From positions 62,001-126,000 of the forward strand of contig JAJZVN010000001.1 of NCBI GenBank assembly GCA_021845685.1: DNA of 64,000 bases, written 5' to 3'. This document shows positions 8,600 through 18,452 of the stretch, piece by piece. The notes below the pieces were generated by a model. The model saw only the letters and a list, made by a program, of their open reading frames with translations. It was not told the DNA's origin and did no database searches. Every line of letters starts with the position of its first letter. Positions within the stretch are counted from its first letter, which is position 1. The translations under genes and the position numbers were made by a program. Source of the DNA: a bacterium. GTDB taxonomy: Bacteria; SZUA-79; Acidulodesulfobacterales; Acidulodesulfobacteraceae.

Positions 8600-10054
8600 A
8601 TGAATATCATCCCTATTATATCTATTATACTTATTATAAAAATTTTAGTTATTTTATTTTCAAGCTTGTTTTTAGTTTTTTTAGCCTTAAAAAAACCTGA
8701 ATTAAGCGGATTTTTTGAAAAAGCAGGACTTTTCGGCATATTTTTATTTGCCCTTTTTATACCACTCAAAGATGGGTTTGCAATTTTTGGAATGGTTGTT
8801 GCCGTTGTTTTTTTTATCGCTTACCGCATTTCTAAAAGGGATTTTAAATTACCTTACACTGTTTTTAATAAACCTATTATTATATATGTCTTTATAGTAG
8901 CCCTTTCTTTTATATGGACGTATAGCATTAAAGACAGTATCAACGAAGGCGGCGAGATATTTTATTTTTTTGCTTTCTTTTTTGCGGCGGCATCTTTATT
9001 AAATACAAAAAAGAGAATAAATTTTATAGTCTATACTTTTACTTTTTCAATAAGTATTGCTATAATTTACGGTCTTTTTCAGGGAATTTTTATAAATGCT
9101 CTTCATTCGCTAAACAGAGTAACAGGACTTATAGGCAACTGGACGAGCTTCCCAGTTCAGGTTTCTTATGGTTTGGTTGTGATAACGGCGTATTATCTGG
9201 TAAGTTTTAAAAAACAAAATAACAATAAAGGATTAAAAAAAGGATTACAATATTCGTTAAAAAATTTATTATTGCGTTTAGGTTCTTTTGTTAAGAGTTT
9301 TAAAAAAATACCGTCATTAACGCTGTCTTTTTTGTTAGCAATAATTGTATTATTAGGGTTTTTAGACATTGTGTTTTCAAAGGCAAGGTCTGCATGGATA
9401 GGAATTATTCCGGCTATTTTTATTTTGATGTATTTAAGGTCAAAAAAGTTTTTTTTAACGGCCGTCATTTTATTTTTAGCGTTAAATATAGGATTTTTTT
9501 CTATTTCAAAAACATTTAAGAGCAGAATGCTTGCAATGTTTAATCCAAAAATTTATAAAATAGAATCAAAAAGTCACGGAGACATTGAAAGCCATCTTGC
9601 TCTTATAGAATCGGCATGGACTGTTTTTAAAAGATTTCCTTTAACCGGCGTGGGGGTTGGAGCATTCTCAAAATATTTTAATGAGCATAAAAAGGTTCGT
9701 TTTCCGTGGTATTATAATCCTAAAACAGGTAAAAAGCTATACGATTTATATGATAACTGGCCTGAAAATGGTTATATGCAAACCCTGGCGGAAACGGGTA
9801 TATTTGGTTTTTTATCGCTTATCTGGCTCTTTATAATTGCATTACGGCAGCCGATTAAACTTTTTATGAGTACGGATGATAAATTTAAACGAAAAATAGC
9901 TGCTATGACTCTGGGAACAAGTGTTATTTTTTATGGTTCTTTTGTAGGGGTTTCCAATATGTCTAATGATGAGCTTACTAACCTCTGGCTTTTATTTCTT
10001 GCAATTTTTGTTGCTGCTCTAAATATTTCTAACAAAGACAAAAATAATCAGTAA
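8600..10054 (+). CDS. O-antigen ligase/polymerase-like membrane protein (Wzy_C family)
   Basis: A polytopic inner-membrane protein of 484 aa with about ten or more hydrophobic segments, beginning with a very hydrophobic helix at residues 2-28. The larger periplasmic loop (around residues 310-400) contains SAWTVFKRFPLTGVGVGAFS and NGYMQTLAETGIFG, matching the Wzy_C/WaaL domain, in which conserved loop residues ligate polysaccharide to lipid A or another acceptor. The neighbouring sugar-phosphate transferase supports a role in surface polysaccharide. WaaL ligases and Wzy polymerases share this fold, so the exact activity is open. No close Shine-Dalgarno is seen; AAGGAA lies more than 20 nt from the ATG. 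Confidence 0.78.
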   Translation: MNIIPIISIILIIKILVILFSSLFLVFLALKKPELSGFFEKAGLFGIFLFALFIPLKDGFAIFGMVVAVVFFIAYRISKRDFKLPYTVFNKPIIIYVFIVALSFIWTYSIKDSINEGGEIFYFFAFFFAAASLLNTKKRINFIVYTFTFSISIAIIYGLFQGIFINALHSLNRVTGLIGNWTSFPVQVSYGLVVITAYYLVSFKKQNNNKGLKKGLQYSLKNLLLRLGSFVKSFKKIPSLTLSFLLAIIVLLGFLDIVFSKARSAWIGIIPAIFILMYLRSKKFFLTAVILFLALNIGFFSISKTFKSRMLAMFNPKIYKIESKSHGDIESHLALIESAWTVFKRFPLTGVGVGAFSKYFNEHKKVRFPWYYNPKTGKKLYDLYDNWPENGYMQTLAETGIFGFLSLIWLFIIALRQPIKLFMSTDDKFKRKIAAMTLGTSVIFYGSFVGVSNMSNDELTNLWLLFLAIFVAALNISNKDKNNQ

Positions 10055-10072
10055 TTGATAATTATTTACCTT

Positions 10073-10134
10073 ATAAAATATAAAATATAAAATATAAAAT
10101 ATAAAATATAAAATATAAAATATAAAATATAAAA
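10073..10134 (+). repeat. 7-bp microsatellite (ATAAAAT)8 over the ribosome-binding region
   Basis: Eight perfect tandem ATAAAAT units (10073-10128) plus a partial ninth end 4 nt before the ATG of the sugar transferase. They replace the usual Shine-Dalgarno position. Each unit also carries a TATAAAAT string that resembles a -10 element. The copy number is likely unstable. Confidence 0.92.
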
Positions 10135-10138
10135 AATT

Positions 10139-11518
10139 ATGATATCCCAAAAGAACAAAATATTGTCAAATTATCTTTATTTTGTTGATTTAATTTTTAT
10201 TACAGGCGCCTATTTTCTTGCTTACCTTACCGCTAATCTTTTAGATCCTCTTATTGTAGGATTCGGCTTACTCTCTGTATATGACTATATCTGGATGCTT
10301 ATTCCTATTGCACTTATATTTTATTTTTATCTTATTATATTCAGTTTTCATAAAGATTTGTTTATTAAGAAAAATATAATAGTTCAATTATTAAAAAGTT
10401 TTGAGCTGACTTTTGTTGCCGTATTAACTCTTTACGGAATTTTGTTTATGTTGAGAGTTCATTATGTATCAAGGCTTTTTATAGGATATTTTGCAATTTA
10501 TGTATTTATGTTTTTAGTTATTTCAAATTTTATAAGCAAGAGAATATTAAAATTATTTAAACGCCGTGATTATTCTTTTAGAACAATATTGGTAGTCGGT
10601 GATATAGATTCATCCGATAAGATAGAAAAAATAATTCAAAAGAATGAACACTTAGGGTTAAAATCGGCAGGCATTATCAACAAAGCAAATATTGGCATTA
10701 TTCCTGATTTTGTAGTTAAAAATCCTGTGGATGAAGTAATATTTGATATCAACGAAAATGATTTGAATAATATAAAAGAATTAACTCTTCTTCTGGAGGA
10801 AATGGGTATTACGGTTAAAATTATTACCAAGTTTATCCCTTTCAAATATTCAAAAATATCTTTTGAAAAGATTGATGATTTACCTATGCTTTCATTTTAT
10901 ACTGCCCCAGAAGATGAAATTCTGCTCCTTATAAAAAGAATAATAGATATAATAGTTTCATTTGCAGGCATCTTGATATTCTTTATTCCTTCAATAATAA
11001 TAGCAGTATTAATTAAATTTTCTTCAAAAGGAAATATATTATATAAAAGCAAAAGAGTAGGTCTTCACGGAAGACTTTTTACTTTTTATAAATTCAGGAC
11101 TATGATTAAAGCAAGCGATATTATGAGGGAAGAATTAAGAAAAAAATTCAATCCGGACGGAATTGAAATAAAGCTTAAGGATGACCCTAGACTTACATGG
11201 ATAGGTAAAATATTAAGAAAAACAAGTTTAGATGAAATACCCCAATTTTATAATGTTTTGCGCGGCGATATGAGTATTGTGGGTCCTCGCCCTCCGATGC
11301 CGGACGAGGTTGTAAAATACTCGCTTTCGCAGAGAAGACGTTTATCAATGAAACCGGGCATTACATGCCTCTGGCAAATAAGCGGAAGGAGCAGGCTAAG
11401 TTTTGAAGATAGAGTTTTTTTAGATTTAAAATATATTGATAACTGGTCTTTAAAACTTGATTTTATTATCTTATTTAAAACTATACCGGCTGTTATATTT
11501 GCTAAAGGCGCTATGTAA
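10139..11518 (+). CDS. Undecaprenyl-phosphate sugar phosphotransferase (WbaP/WcaJ-like)
   Basis: Initiates surface polysaccharide synthesis by moving a sugar-1-phosphate onto undecaprenyl phosphate at the inner membrane. It has 459 aa: four N-terminal membrane helices (about 13-130), a Rossmann-like middle (ILVVGDIDSSD, ~150-230), one more membrane helix (~265-290), and the catalytic bacterial sugar transferase domain. That domain shows YKFRTM, DEIPQFYNVLRGDMSIVGPRPP and GITCLWQISGRS. The start ATG at 10139 follows the ATAAAAT microsatellite directly. The sugar transferred (Glc, Gal or other) cannot be read from the sequence. It lies 84 bp after the ligase-like gene, so the two likely work together. 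Confidence 0.88.
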   Translation: MISQKNKILSNYLYFVDLIFITGAYFLAYLTANLLDPLIVGFGLLSVYDYIWMLIPIALIFYFYLIIFSFHKDLFIKKNIIVQLLKSFELTFVAVLTLYGILFMLRVHYVSRLFIGYFAIYVFMFLVISNFISKRILKLFKRRDYSFRTILVVGDIDSSDKIEKIIQKNEHLGLKSAGIINKANIGIIPDFVVKNPVDEVIFDINENDLNNIKELTLLLEEMGITVKIITKFIPFKYSKISFEKIDDLPMLSFYTAPEDEILLLIKRIIDIIVSFAGILIFFIPSIIIAVLIKFSSKGNILYKSKRVGLHGRLFTFYKFRTMIKASDIMREELRKKFNPDGIEIKLKDDPRLTWIGKILRKTSLDEIPQFYNVLRGDMSIVGPRPPMPDEVVKYSLSQRRRLSMKPGITCLWQISGRSRLSFEDRVFLDLKYIDNWSLKLDFIILFKTIPAVIFAKGAM

Positions 11519-11578
11519 ATTTTTATTTACTTCTTATGTTTTTTTATATTATTATCAAAATATAAAAATATTATATAA

Positions 11579-11607
11579 TCTATAATTATATATTATATAA
11601 TTATAGA
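11579..11607. promoter_or_regulatory. AT-only 12-bp inverted repeat before the aconitase gene
   Basis: TCTATAATTATA and TATAATTATAGA are exact reverse complements around a 5-nt loop. The repeat sits about 50 bp upstream of the aconitase start. It may be a binding site or a weak transcript stem; in such AT-rich DNA chance cannot be excluded. Confidence 0.35.
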
Positions 11608-11657
11608 TAAAATATGTTTATAGATAAAATTATTTTTAATTTATTTACGGAGGTAGA

Positions 11658-13595
11658 ATGCAATCAGAAGGATTAAGTCTTACTTACAAAATTTTAAAAT
11701 CTCATTTAATTAAAGGAAATTTAAATACTGGCGAAGAAATTGCAATAAAAATTGACAGAACGTTAACGCAGGATGCGACAGGGACAATGGCTTATCTCCA
11801 GTTTGAAGCCATAGGGGTTCCGCGTGTAAAAACAGATTTATCGGTTAGCTATATTGACCACAATACCCTCCAGACCGGTTTTGAAAATGCCGATGACCAT
11901 AAGTTTTTACAGACATTGGCGGCAAAATACGGGATATTGTATTCTAAAGCGGGAAACGGCATATGTCATCAGGTAAATTTAGAAAGATTCGGAGTTCCGG
12001 GTAAGACCCTGTTGGGTTCGGACAGCCACACTCCTACCGCAGGAGGAGTCGGAATGATAGCAATAGGCGCAGGCGGTTTAGATGTTGCCGTTGCTATGGG
12101 CGGAGGCGCTTTTTATATGACAGCGCCTAAAGTGGTTCTCGTAAAACTTTCAGGCAAATTGCAAGATTGGGTTTCCGCTAAAGATATAATTCTTGAACTC
12201 TTGAGAAGGCTGACGGTTAAAGGAGGAGTGGGTAAAGTTTTTGAATACGGCGGAGAAGGGGTAAAGACTTTATCCGTTCCGGAAAGAGCCGTCATAACAA
12301 ACATGGGAGCCGAACTTGGAGCTACTACGTCTATTTTTCCAAGCGATGAAAAAACTTTAGAATTTCTAAAAGCCGAAAGCAGAACTGAAGAATATATGCC
12401 TCTTGCCGCCGATGAAAATGCCTTATACGATGAAGTAATAGAGATAGATTTATCTACCCTTGAACCTATGGCTGCAAAACCGCATATGCCGGATAATGTC
12501 GTAAAAGTCAAAGAATTAAAAGACGTTAAAGTAGACCAGGTAGCTATCGGGAGCTGCACTAACTCTTCTTATGCTGATTTAATGACGGTAGCTTCTATTC
12601 TTAAAGGCAAAAAAGTACATCCCGATGTAAGCCTTGTAATATCTCCGGGTTCTAAACAGGTTTATGAAATGATAGCAAAAAACGGCGCTTTAGCGGATCT
12701 CATTTCATCAGGCGCAAGAATTCTTGAATCAACTTGCGGGCCATGCATAGGCATGGGACAGGCTCCTCGTTCAGGCGCAGTTTCTTTAAGAACTTTTAAT
12801 CGTAATTTTGAAGGCAGAAGCGGAACAAAAGATGCAAATATTTATCTTATTTCCGTGCAAACTGCCGCAGCATCAGCATTAGCCGGTTACATTACAGATC
12901 CGCGGACATCGGGGAAAGCTCCTGAAATTAAAATGCCTGAAAAATTTTATATTGACGATTCAATGATTTTACAGCCTTCAACCGAACCTGAAAAAGTTGA
13001 AGTTTATAGAGGACCTAATATTAAACCGTTACCGGTAAAAGAAAAATTGCCTGAAAGTATCGGCGGAAAAGTTTTGCTTAAAGTAGGGGATAATATTACT
13101 ACCGATCACATTATGCCTGCAGGCTCAAAGATACTTCCTTTAAGGTCAAATATACCTGCAATTTCCAAATATGTTTTTGAATCGGTTGATCCTGCTTTTT
13201 CTGAAAGAGCTTTAAAAGAAAAAGGCGGGTTTATTATTGCAGGAGAAAATTATGGACAGGGCTCCAGCAGAGAGCATGCAGCGCTTGCGCCGATGTATCT
13301 TGGAGTTAAAGCCGTTATCGTAAAATCTTTTGCAAGAATTCATTTTGCAAATCTTATCAATTTTGGCATATTGCCTTTGACATTTGACAATCCTGCCGAT
13401 TATGATAAAATTAATCAGGACGATTTATTGGAAGCCCCAAATATTTTAAAAGAATTAAGCGAAAGAAAACCTTTTAAATTTATCAATAAAACTAAAAATG
13501 AAGAATATATTTTTAAATATAATTTGACTGATAGGCAGATTAACATAATAAAAGATGGCGGTCTTCTTAACGAAACTAAAAATTCTAAAAATTAA
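11658..13595 (+). CDS. acnA: Aconitate hydratase (Aquifex-type)
   Basis: Interconverts citrate and isocitrate in the TCA cycle, using a [4Fe-4S] cluster. The cluster cysteines are Cys300 in GSCTNSS and Cys360/Cys363 in STCGPCIGMG. The N-terminus has DATGTMAYLQFEA and LLGSDSHTPTAGGVGM. The C-terminal swivel domain has GDNITTDHIMPAG and YGQGSSREHAA. At 645 aa it fits the shorter, Aquifex-type aconitase rather than the ~900-aa AcnA or AcnB. CGGAGGT lies just before the ATG. It overlaps nadK by one base (TAATG), so the two are translationally coupled. Confidence 0.93.
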   Translation: MQSEGLSLTYKILKSHLIKGNLNTGEEIAIKIDRTLTQDATGTMAYLQFEAIGVPRVKTDLSVSYIDHNTLQTGFENADDHKFLQTLAAKYGILYSKAGNGICHQVNLERFGVPGKTLLGSDSHTPTAGGVGMIAIGAGGLDVAVAMGGGAFYMTAPKVVLVKLSGKLQDWVSAKDIILELLRRLTVKGGVGKVFEYGGEGVKTLSVPERAVITNMGAELGATTSIFPSDEKTLEFLKAESRTEEYMPLAADENALYDEVIEIDLSTLEPMAAKPHMPDNVVKVKELKDVKVDQVAIGSCTNSSYADLMTVASILKGKKVHPDVSLVISPGSKQVYEMIAKNGALADLISSGARILESTCGPCIGMGQAPRSGAVSLRTFNRNFEGRSGTKDANIYLISVQTAAASALAGYITDPRTSGKAPEIKMPEKFYIDDSMILQPSTEPEKVEVYRGPNIKPLPVKEKLPESIGGKVLLKVGDNITTDHIMPAGSKILPLRSNIPAISKYVFESVDPAFSERALKEKGGFIIAGENYGQGSSREHAALAPMYLGVKAVIVKSFARIHFANLINFGILPLTFDNPADYDKINQDDLLEAPNILKELSERKPFKFINKTKNEEYIFKYNLTDRQINIIKDGGLLNETKNSKN

Positions 13596-14446
13596 TGCTA
13601 TCAAAAGAATTTAATAAAAATGTAAAAAAAGTTTTAATTTCATATAAAAGAGACGCTCAAGAAGCTTATAACGCGGCAGTTTATACAAGTAATATTTTTG
13701 AAAACAGAAATATAAAAACTGTTGTAAGACCCAGCATGGATATAGCTGCCGCAGATTTACTCGATGCTAATTTAATTATAGTTCTTGGAGGCGATGGAAC
13801 GCTTTTAATAACTTTCGGTAAAATATTTCCTTTAGAAGTTCCTGTAATAGGAATAGATTTCGGAAAACTCGGTTTTTTGGTTGAAATATCGGATAATGAA
13901 AAAGTTAAAGCAATCGAAAATTTTTTTGAAGGAACATTAGAATTCAGCGAGCGTATTACATTAGATATTACAGTTATGAGAAGCGGCGGGGTTGCAATGA
14001 ATTTTGTTGCTCTTAATGAAGTTGTTATAGCTCGCGAGCAAAGTATACATGCCAAAATTATCAATATTAGAGTTAATATTAACGATGTATGGCTTAATGA
14101 TTACAGATTAGACGGACTCATTGTTTCCACTCCTACAGGTTCTACCGCGTATTCATTAGCCGCAGGCGGTCCGATAGTATTTCCCGATTTAGAAGCAATA
14201 ATTATTACCCCTATTTGCCCTCATATGCTTTCAAACAGACCTGTTATAATCAATTCAAATGAAGTGCTTAAGGTAACATTTACTCCTCAAGACAGCAGGT
14301 TATTTATATCTGTTGACGGAAGAGACGGAATCAGGCTTGAAGACGGCGATGAGGTAATTGTCAAGAAGCGCCCCGTTAAGTTTTATCTGGCAGAATCTGT
14401 GAGTATGAGCTACTGGGATATTTTAAGAACTAAATTAAAATGGTAA
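13595..14446 (+). CDS. nadK: NAD kinase
   Basis: Phosphorylates NAD to NADP in the cytosol. It shows the GGDGTLL motif with catalytic Asp67, the GKLGFLVE strand, the NE-type motif LNEVVIAR, and the substrate-binding STPTGSTAYSLAAGGPI. The length of 283 aa is typical. Its ATG overlaps the aconitase stop in TAATG. The nadK-recN order seen here is common in bacteria, which supports the call. Confidence 0.95.
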   Translation: MLSKEFNKNVKKVLISYKRDAQEAYNAAVYTSNIFENRNIKTVVRPSMDIAAADLLDANLIIVLGGDGTLLITFGKIFPLEVPVIGIDFGKLGFLVEISDNEKVKAIENFFEGTLEFSERITLDITVMRSGGVAMNFVALNEVVIAREQSIHAKIINIRVNINDVWLNDYRLDGLIVSTPTGSTAYSLAAGGPIVFPDLEAIIITPICPHMLSNRPVIINSNEVLKVTFTPQDSRLFISVDGRDGIRLEDGDEVIVKKRPVKFYLAESVSMSYWDILRTKLKW

Positions 14447-14541
14447 AAATTTAATTTAAGGATGTTGATTAGTGTTTTTTAAAAAATATATTATACTATA
14501 ATTAATTTTTAATTAATTGTTATATTTTTTATTTACTTTTT

Positions 14542-16242
14542 ATGTTAAAAAAATTATATATTAATAATTTTGCCACGGTTGATTCTTTAATTCTGGAATT
14601 CGGTCAAAATTTAAATATACTTAGCGGGGAAACCGGCGCAGGCAAAAGCATAATAATAGAATCCGTTAATTTTTTATTCGGAAAAGCTAAAAATGTAGGC
14701 AATATCATAAGAACGGGTGAAAAGGAAGCATTTATCAGCTGTGTTTTTGATACGGGAGAGGAAGAAAAATATAAAATTATAAATGCTATTCTGGAAGAAT
14801 GCGGGATCGGAACAAATGACGACGAAGTTTTAATAAAAAGAACGGTTAATTTATCGGGCAAAAGCAAATATTTTATAAATAATGAACCGGCTAACAAAAC
14901 AGTTGTTGAAAAACTTAGTGAAATTTTAGTTAATATTTTTGGACAGAACGATAAAAGATTTTTAATTTCTAATGACAGTCAGCTTGCTTTTTTAGACGAA
15001 TACGCAGGAAATCAAACTTTTATATCGGATATTAAAGAGTTATATAAAGAAATAAACGGCATTAAATATCAATTAGATGAATTGTATAAAACAGCTGAAG
15101 ATATTTCTAAAATAAAGACTATTAATTCTTATATAATTTCTGATGCGGAAAGACTTGAAATTTCATCGGAAGAAGATGAAGAAAACATAAAAGACGAGCT
15201 TACAAGATTGGAGAATATTAATAAAATTAAAGAAACAATATTTACGGCATCTGATTTAATAGAAAATGAAGAAACAGGAATTTTAAAAAATTTTAATTTA
15301 CTTATTTCATTATTTGAAAAATTAGAAATCATAGACCCGCAATTTAAAAAAGATAATAATCTTAAAAATGCTTTTGAAGCTAAACTTTTAACGGAAGATA
15401 TATCGTCATCGTTAGAAAAGCGCTCTTCTTTTGACTATGACGAAGAAAGACTTAATATATTAAGAAATAAGCTTGATTTGATTATAACGATAGAAAATAA
15501 ATACGGGTTTAAAAATATTAAAGAATTTTTAGACGGATATCAAAAAGCAAAAAACGAAATATATGATGCGAATCTTATTGATGAAAAAATTGCGAAGTTA
15601 CACAATAAACTTGAAGAGAAAAAAATTGAATATTTGAATATCGATAAAATTTTGCTCAAAAATCGTATAGAAGCATCAAAAAAACTTGAAAAAGAAATTA
15701 TTGAGGAACTCTATTTTCTGGGCATAAAACCTGTATTCAATATAAATATAGAACATTTCAATTTTGATAACGGTTATTCTGAAACAGGACTTGCCAAAGC
15801 AATATTTATGTTTTCCGCTAACCCGGGAGAAGAACCTAAACCGCTGTCAATGATTGCTTCAGGGGGAGAACTTTCAAGGGTTAGCCTTTGTATGCTCAAA
15901 GCCGTGAATTCCAAAAAAAACGCAGGCTGCCTGATTTTTGATGAAATTGATTCGGGTATAGGTGGAGAAGTCGGCGATTTTATAGGAGAAGCTTTAAGAA
16001 AAATTTCTGAAAACAGTCAGGTTATATGTATTACGCATCTTGCGCAGGTAGCTTCATGCGGACAAAAACATTTGTTTGTCTATAAGACTGTCAAAGACGG
16101 CAGGACATACACGTTGTTAAAAGACCTTAATGCCAATGAAAGAATTGTTGAAATAGCAAGGATGCTTTCGGGAGATACCAAAAGCGAGCCATCTCTGACG
16201 CATGCTAAAGAAATTCTAAAGAAAAGAGGATTTGTCGTGTAA
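14542..16242 (+). CDS. recN: DNA repair protein RecN
   Basis: An SMC-like ATPase for double-strand-break repair. The Walker A is GETGAGKSIII near residue 33. A long charged coiled-coil middle (~150-390) separates it from the ABC signature ASGGELSRVSLCML and Walker B CLIFDEIDSGIGGEVG. The end QVICITHLAQVASCGQKHL is typical of RecN. The family usually has about 555 aa; here it is 566. It begins at ATG without a clear Shine-Dalgarno, 95 bp after nadK. Confidence 0.95.
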   Translation: MLKKLYINNFATVDSLILEFGQNLNILSGETGAGKSIIIESVNFLFGKAKNVGNIIRTGEKEAFISCVFDTGEEEKYKIINAILEECGIGTNDDEVLIKRTVNLSGKSKYFINNEPANKTVVEKLSEILVNIFGQNDKRFLISNDSQLAFLDEYAGNQTFISDIKELYKEINGIKYQLDELYKTAEDISKIKTINSYIISDAERLEISSEEDEENIKDELTRLENINKIKETIFTASDLIENEETGILKNFNLLISLFEKLEIIDPQFKKDNNLKNAFEAKLLTEDISSSLEKRSSFDYDEERLNILRNKLDLIITIENKYGFKNIKEFLDGYQKAKNEIYDANLIDEKIAKLHNKLEEKKIEYLNIDKILLKNRIEASKKLEKEIIEELYFLGIKPVFNINIEHFNFDNGYSETGLAKAIFMFSANPGEEPKPLSMIASGGELSRVSLCMLKAVNSKKNAGCLIFDEIDSGIGGEVGDFIGEALRKISENSQVICITHLAQVASCGQKHLFVYKTVKDGRTYTLLKDLNANERIVEIARMLSGDTKSEPSLTHAKEILKKRGFVV

Positions 16243-16503
16243 ATATAATTAATTAAATTTTAAAATTTAAAAACAATAAGATAATTGATTATAAAAATTT
16301 ATATAAATACATATAAATAAAAATACAAAAACTTATATTATTATATGTATAGTACGGCAATAACTATTTATATAAATAGGTCAATTTTCAAAACTTATTA
16401 GTAATTTAATATTATTAATAATTAATCTAAATTTATGAATAATAAAAAAATTGTATTAAAATTTATATTTAAAAATAAGTAATCAAAATAAGGAGATATT
16501 TTA

Positions 16504-17079
16504 TTGTATAAATCAGGAAAAGAACGGTTTGAAAAAGCCGGCGTAGATATTTATTTTCCGTCAAAAATTGAAATAGAAGACGACGCTAATAAAGTCGTAA
16601 TATTCAGAAAAGCTCTTATGTGCGACGTGAAAAGTCTTTATAATCTGTTTTCCGAATATTCAAAAGCCGGCGAAATGCTTCCGAGGTCAATGATTGATAT
16701 ATATGTTCATTTGAGAGATTATTATATTGCAGAGACAGAGATTGAGACGGAAGGAGAAGATTGCAGAGGATATGAGCTTGTCGGAGCATGCGCATTAAGC
16801 ATCGTATGGGAAAATTTGGCGGAAATAAGGTCTTTAGCCGTAAAAAAACCTTATGCCAGAAAAAAAATAGGCACGGAACTTATAAGGAAATGTCTGATAG
16901 AAGCTAATTTTTTTAAAATTACAAAAATTTTTGCTTTAACTTATAAACCTCAGTTTTTTATATATAACGGTTTTAAAATTATTGAAAAATCCGAACTTCC
17001 TCATAAAATATGGAGCGATTGCATAAATTGCGTAAAATTTCCTGATTGCGACGAAACTGCGGTTATGATTCAATTGTAA
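16504..17079 (+). CDS. GNAT N-acetyltransferase, small ArgA-like (N-acetylglutamate synthase family)
   Basis: Probably acetylates glutamate for arginine synthesis. The GNAT core has VVIFRKALMCDVKSLYNLF, GEMLPRSMIDIYVHLRDYY, LAEIRSLAVKKPYARKKIGTEL (acetyl-CoA site) and PQFFIYNGFK. The Cys-containing tail IWSDCINCVKFPDCDETAV is a hallmark I associate with the short ArgA-type GNATs of deltaproteobacteria. The start is TTG at 16504, supported by AAGGAGAT at proper spacing. The window also has an argJ, whose product can make N-acetylglutamate too; ArgA would then be anaplerotic. Substrate specificity is inferred. Confidence 0.75.
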   Translation: MYKSGKERFEKAGVDIYFPSKIEIEDDANKVVIFRKALMCDVKSLYNLFSEYSKAGEMLPRSMIDIYVHLRDYYIAETEIETEGEDCRGYELVGACALSIVWENLAEIRSLAVKKPYARKKIGTELIRKCLIEANFFKITKIFALTYKPQFFIYNGFKIIEKSELPHKIWSDCINCVKFPDCDETAVMIQL

Positions 17080-17169
17080 TTAAATATTAGATAGACATAA
17101 GTATTAATTTGTAATATAATTAAAAAATGACAAATGTTTTTGCATAAGTATTAGGAGGATATATAAAAT

Positions 17170-17541
17170 ATGTTTAATATTTTCGGCAGGAGCGATTCTG
17201 CGAGTGAAATTAAGCAAATCAATCCTGAAGAGGCGCTTAAAATTATTGAAAAAAATAAAGGAGCAAAAACTATTATATTAGATGTTCGCGAGCCCCATGA
17301 ATTTAAAGGCAATTTAGGACACATTAAAAATGCGATGCTCGTCCCTTTAAAATTGCTTTCGCTTAAAGCAAAAGAACTTGAAAAACATAAAGAAGACGAC
17401 ATTATTGTTGTTTGCCATAGCGGAATAAGAAGTCATTCGGCTTGCAATATCTTAAAAAGACACGGATTTAAAAATGTATACAATTTAAAAGGCGGAATGA
17501 TACTCTGGAAAAGATTAGGGTTAGATTCGCATAATGATTAA
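17170..17541 (+). CDS. Rhodanese-like domain protein
   Basis: A single-domain sulfurtransferase of 123 aa. It has the rhodanese opening ILDVREPHEFKGNLGHIKNA and the active-site loop CHSGIR with Cys82 as the persulfide-carrying residue, then the closing YNLKGGMILWKRLG. AGGAGG precedes the ATG well. No signal peptide is seen, so it is cytoplasmic. Its sulfur acceptor is unknown. It lies between the GNAT gene and the PPDK regulator, 29 nt before the latter. Confidence 0.88.
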   Translation: MFNIFGRSDSASEIKQINPEEALKIIEKNKGAKTIILDVREPHEFKGNLGHIKNAMLVPLKLLSLKAKELEKHKEDDIIVVCHSGIRSHSACNILKRHGFKNVYNLKGGMILWKRLGLDSHND

Positions 17542-17570
17542 TTTATTGATTTAAAATAAAAAATAAAATT

Positions 17571-18407
17571 ATGAGAAAAATTAATAATACGGAATCTGAA
17601 AATAATAAATATTTTTATGTTTTTGTAGTTTCCGATTCAACCGGGGAAACTGCAGAAAAAGTTGCAAGAGCAGCCTTATCCCAGTTTGATGTCGGCAATG
17701 TGCGCCTGAAAAGATTTTTGCTTGTTGATTCCGCGCAAAAAATAAAAGAAATTATTACCGAAGCATCCGAAAAAAAAGCTGTTATAATTTTTACTCTTGT
17801 AGGAGACGGACTCAGAAATACAATGTTGTTGGAATCTAATAACAGCTCGGTAGTCAGTATTGATATTATCGGACCTGTCCTAAATTCTATTTCGACGGTT
17901 CTGAATAAATCGCCTGAACGGAAACCGGGTCTTATTCACAGGATTAACGACGAATATTTTAAAAGGGTAGATGCCCTTGAATTTGCCGTAAAGCATGATG
18001 ACGGTCAGAGAATAGACGAGATTGGAGATGCCGATGCTTTGGTGCTTGGAATATCAAGGACATCAAAAACTCCGCTTTGTCTGTTTTTAGCGCAAAGGGG
18101 TTTTAAGGCGGCAAATATTCCGATAATTGATCATCAGGAAATAAATGAATCGGTTTATAATATTCCTAAAGAAAAAATATTTGGTTTAATTTCAAATCCT
18201 GAAAGAATACTCAGTTTGAGAAAAGAAAGACTTAAAAGAATGGGAATTCCTTTTTCTTCAGACTATGTCATAAAAGAATCTATTGAAGAAGAAATTGAAT
18301 ATTCTAAAGAAATTTTTACAAAACTCGGTATTCATTTTATTGACGTTACGGATAAATCCATTGAAGAAGTTGCCGCAGATATAATATCATCTATAAACAA
18401 TAAATAA
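17571..18407 (+). CDS. ppsR: Pyruvate, phosphate dikinase/PEP synthase regulatory protein (DUF299)
   Basis: A bifunctional ADP-dependent kinase and Pi-dependent phosphorylase that inactivates and reactivates PPDK or PEP synthase by phosphorylating a Thr near its catalytic His. The N-terminus has VVSDSTGETAEKVARAAL, the middle has VLGISRTSKTPLCLFLAQRG (the P-loop-like GISRTSKTP), and the end has LKRMGIPF. The length of 278 aa is standard. This implies that the genome encodes PPDK or PpsA elsewhere, relevant to gluconeogenic carbon flow into the glycogen pathway. Whether the target is PPDK or PpsA is not decidable here. Confidence 0.92.
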   Translation: MRKINNTESENNKYFYVFVVSDSTGETAEKVARAALSQFDVGNVRLKRFLLVDSAQKIKEIITEASEKKAVIIFTLVGDGLRNTMLLESNNSSVVSIDIIGPVLNSISTVLNKSPERKPGLIHRINDEYFKRVDALEFAVKHDDGQRIDEIGDADALVLGISRTSKTPLCLFLAQRGFKAANIPIIDHQEINESVYNIPKEKIFGLISNPERILSLRKERLKRMGIPFSSDYVIKESIEEEIEYSKEIFTKLGIHFIDVTDKSIEEVAADIISSINNK

Positions 18408-18452
18408 ATAATAAATAAATTGTTTGATTGCAAAAAAGGGGAATAAAAATTA

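Noticed and set aside
10073-10134. CRISPR or iteron array
   Set aside because: Contiguous 7-bp units without spacers are a microsatellite.
12113-12559. 148-codon open frame on the - strand within the aconitase gene
   Set aside because: It lies entirely inside a strongly conserved gene on the other strand, has no ribosome-binding site, and its Ser/Thr-rich translation is typical of a shadow frame.
13681-14064. 127-codon open frame on the - strand within nadK
   Set aside because: A shadow of nadK with no Shine-Dalgarno and no recognisable motif.
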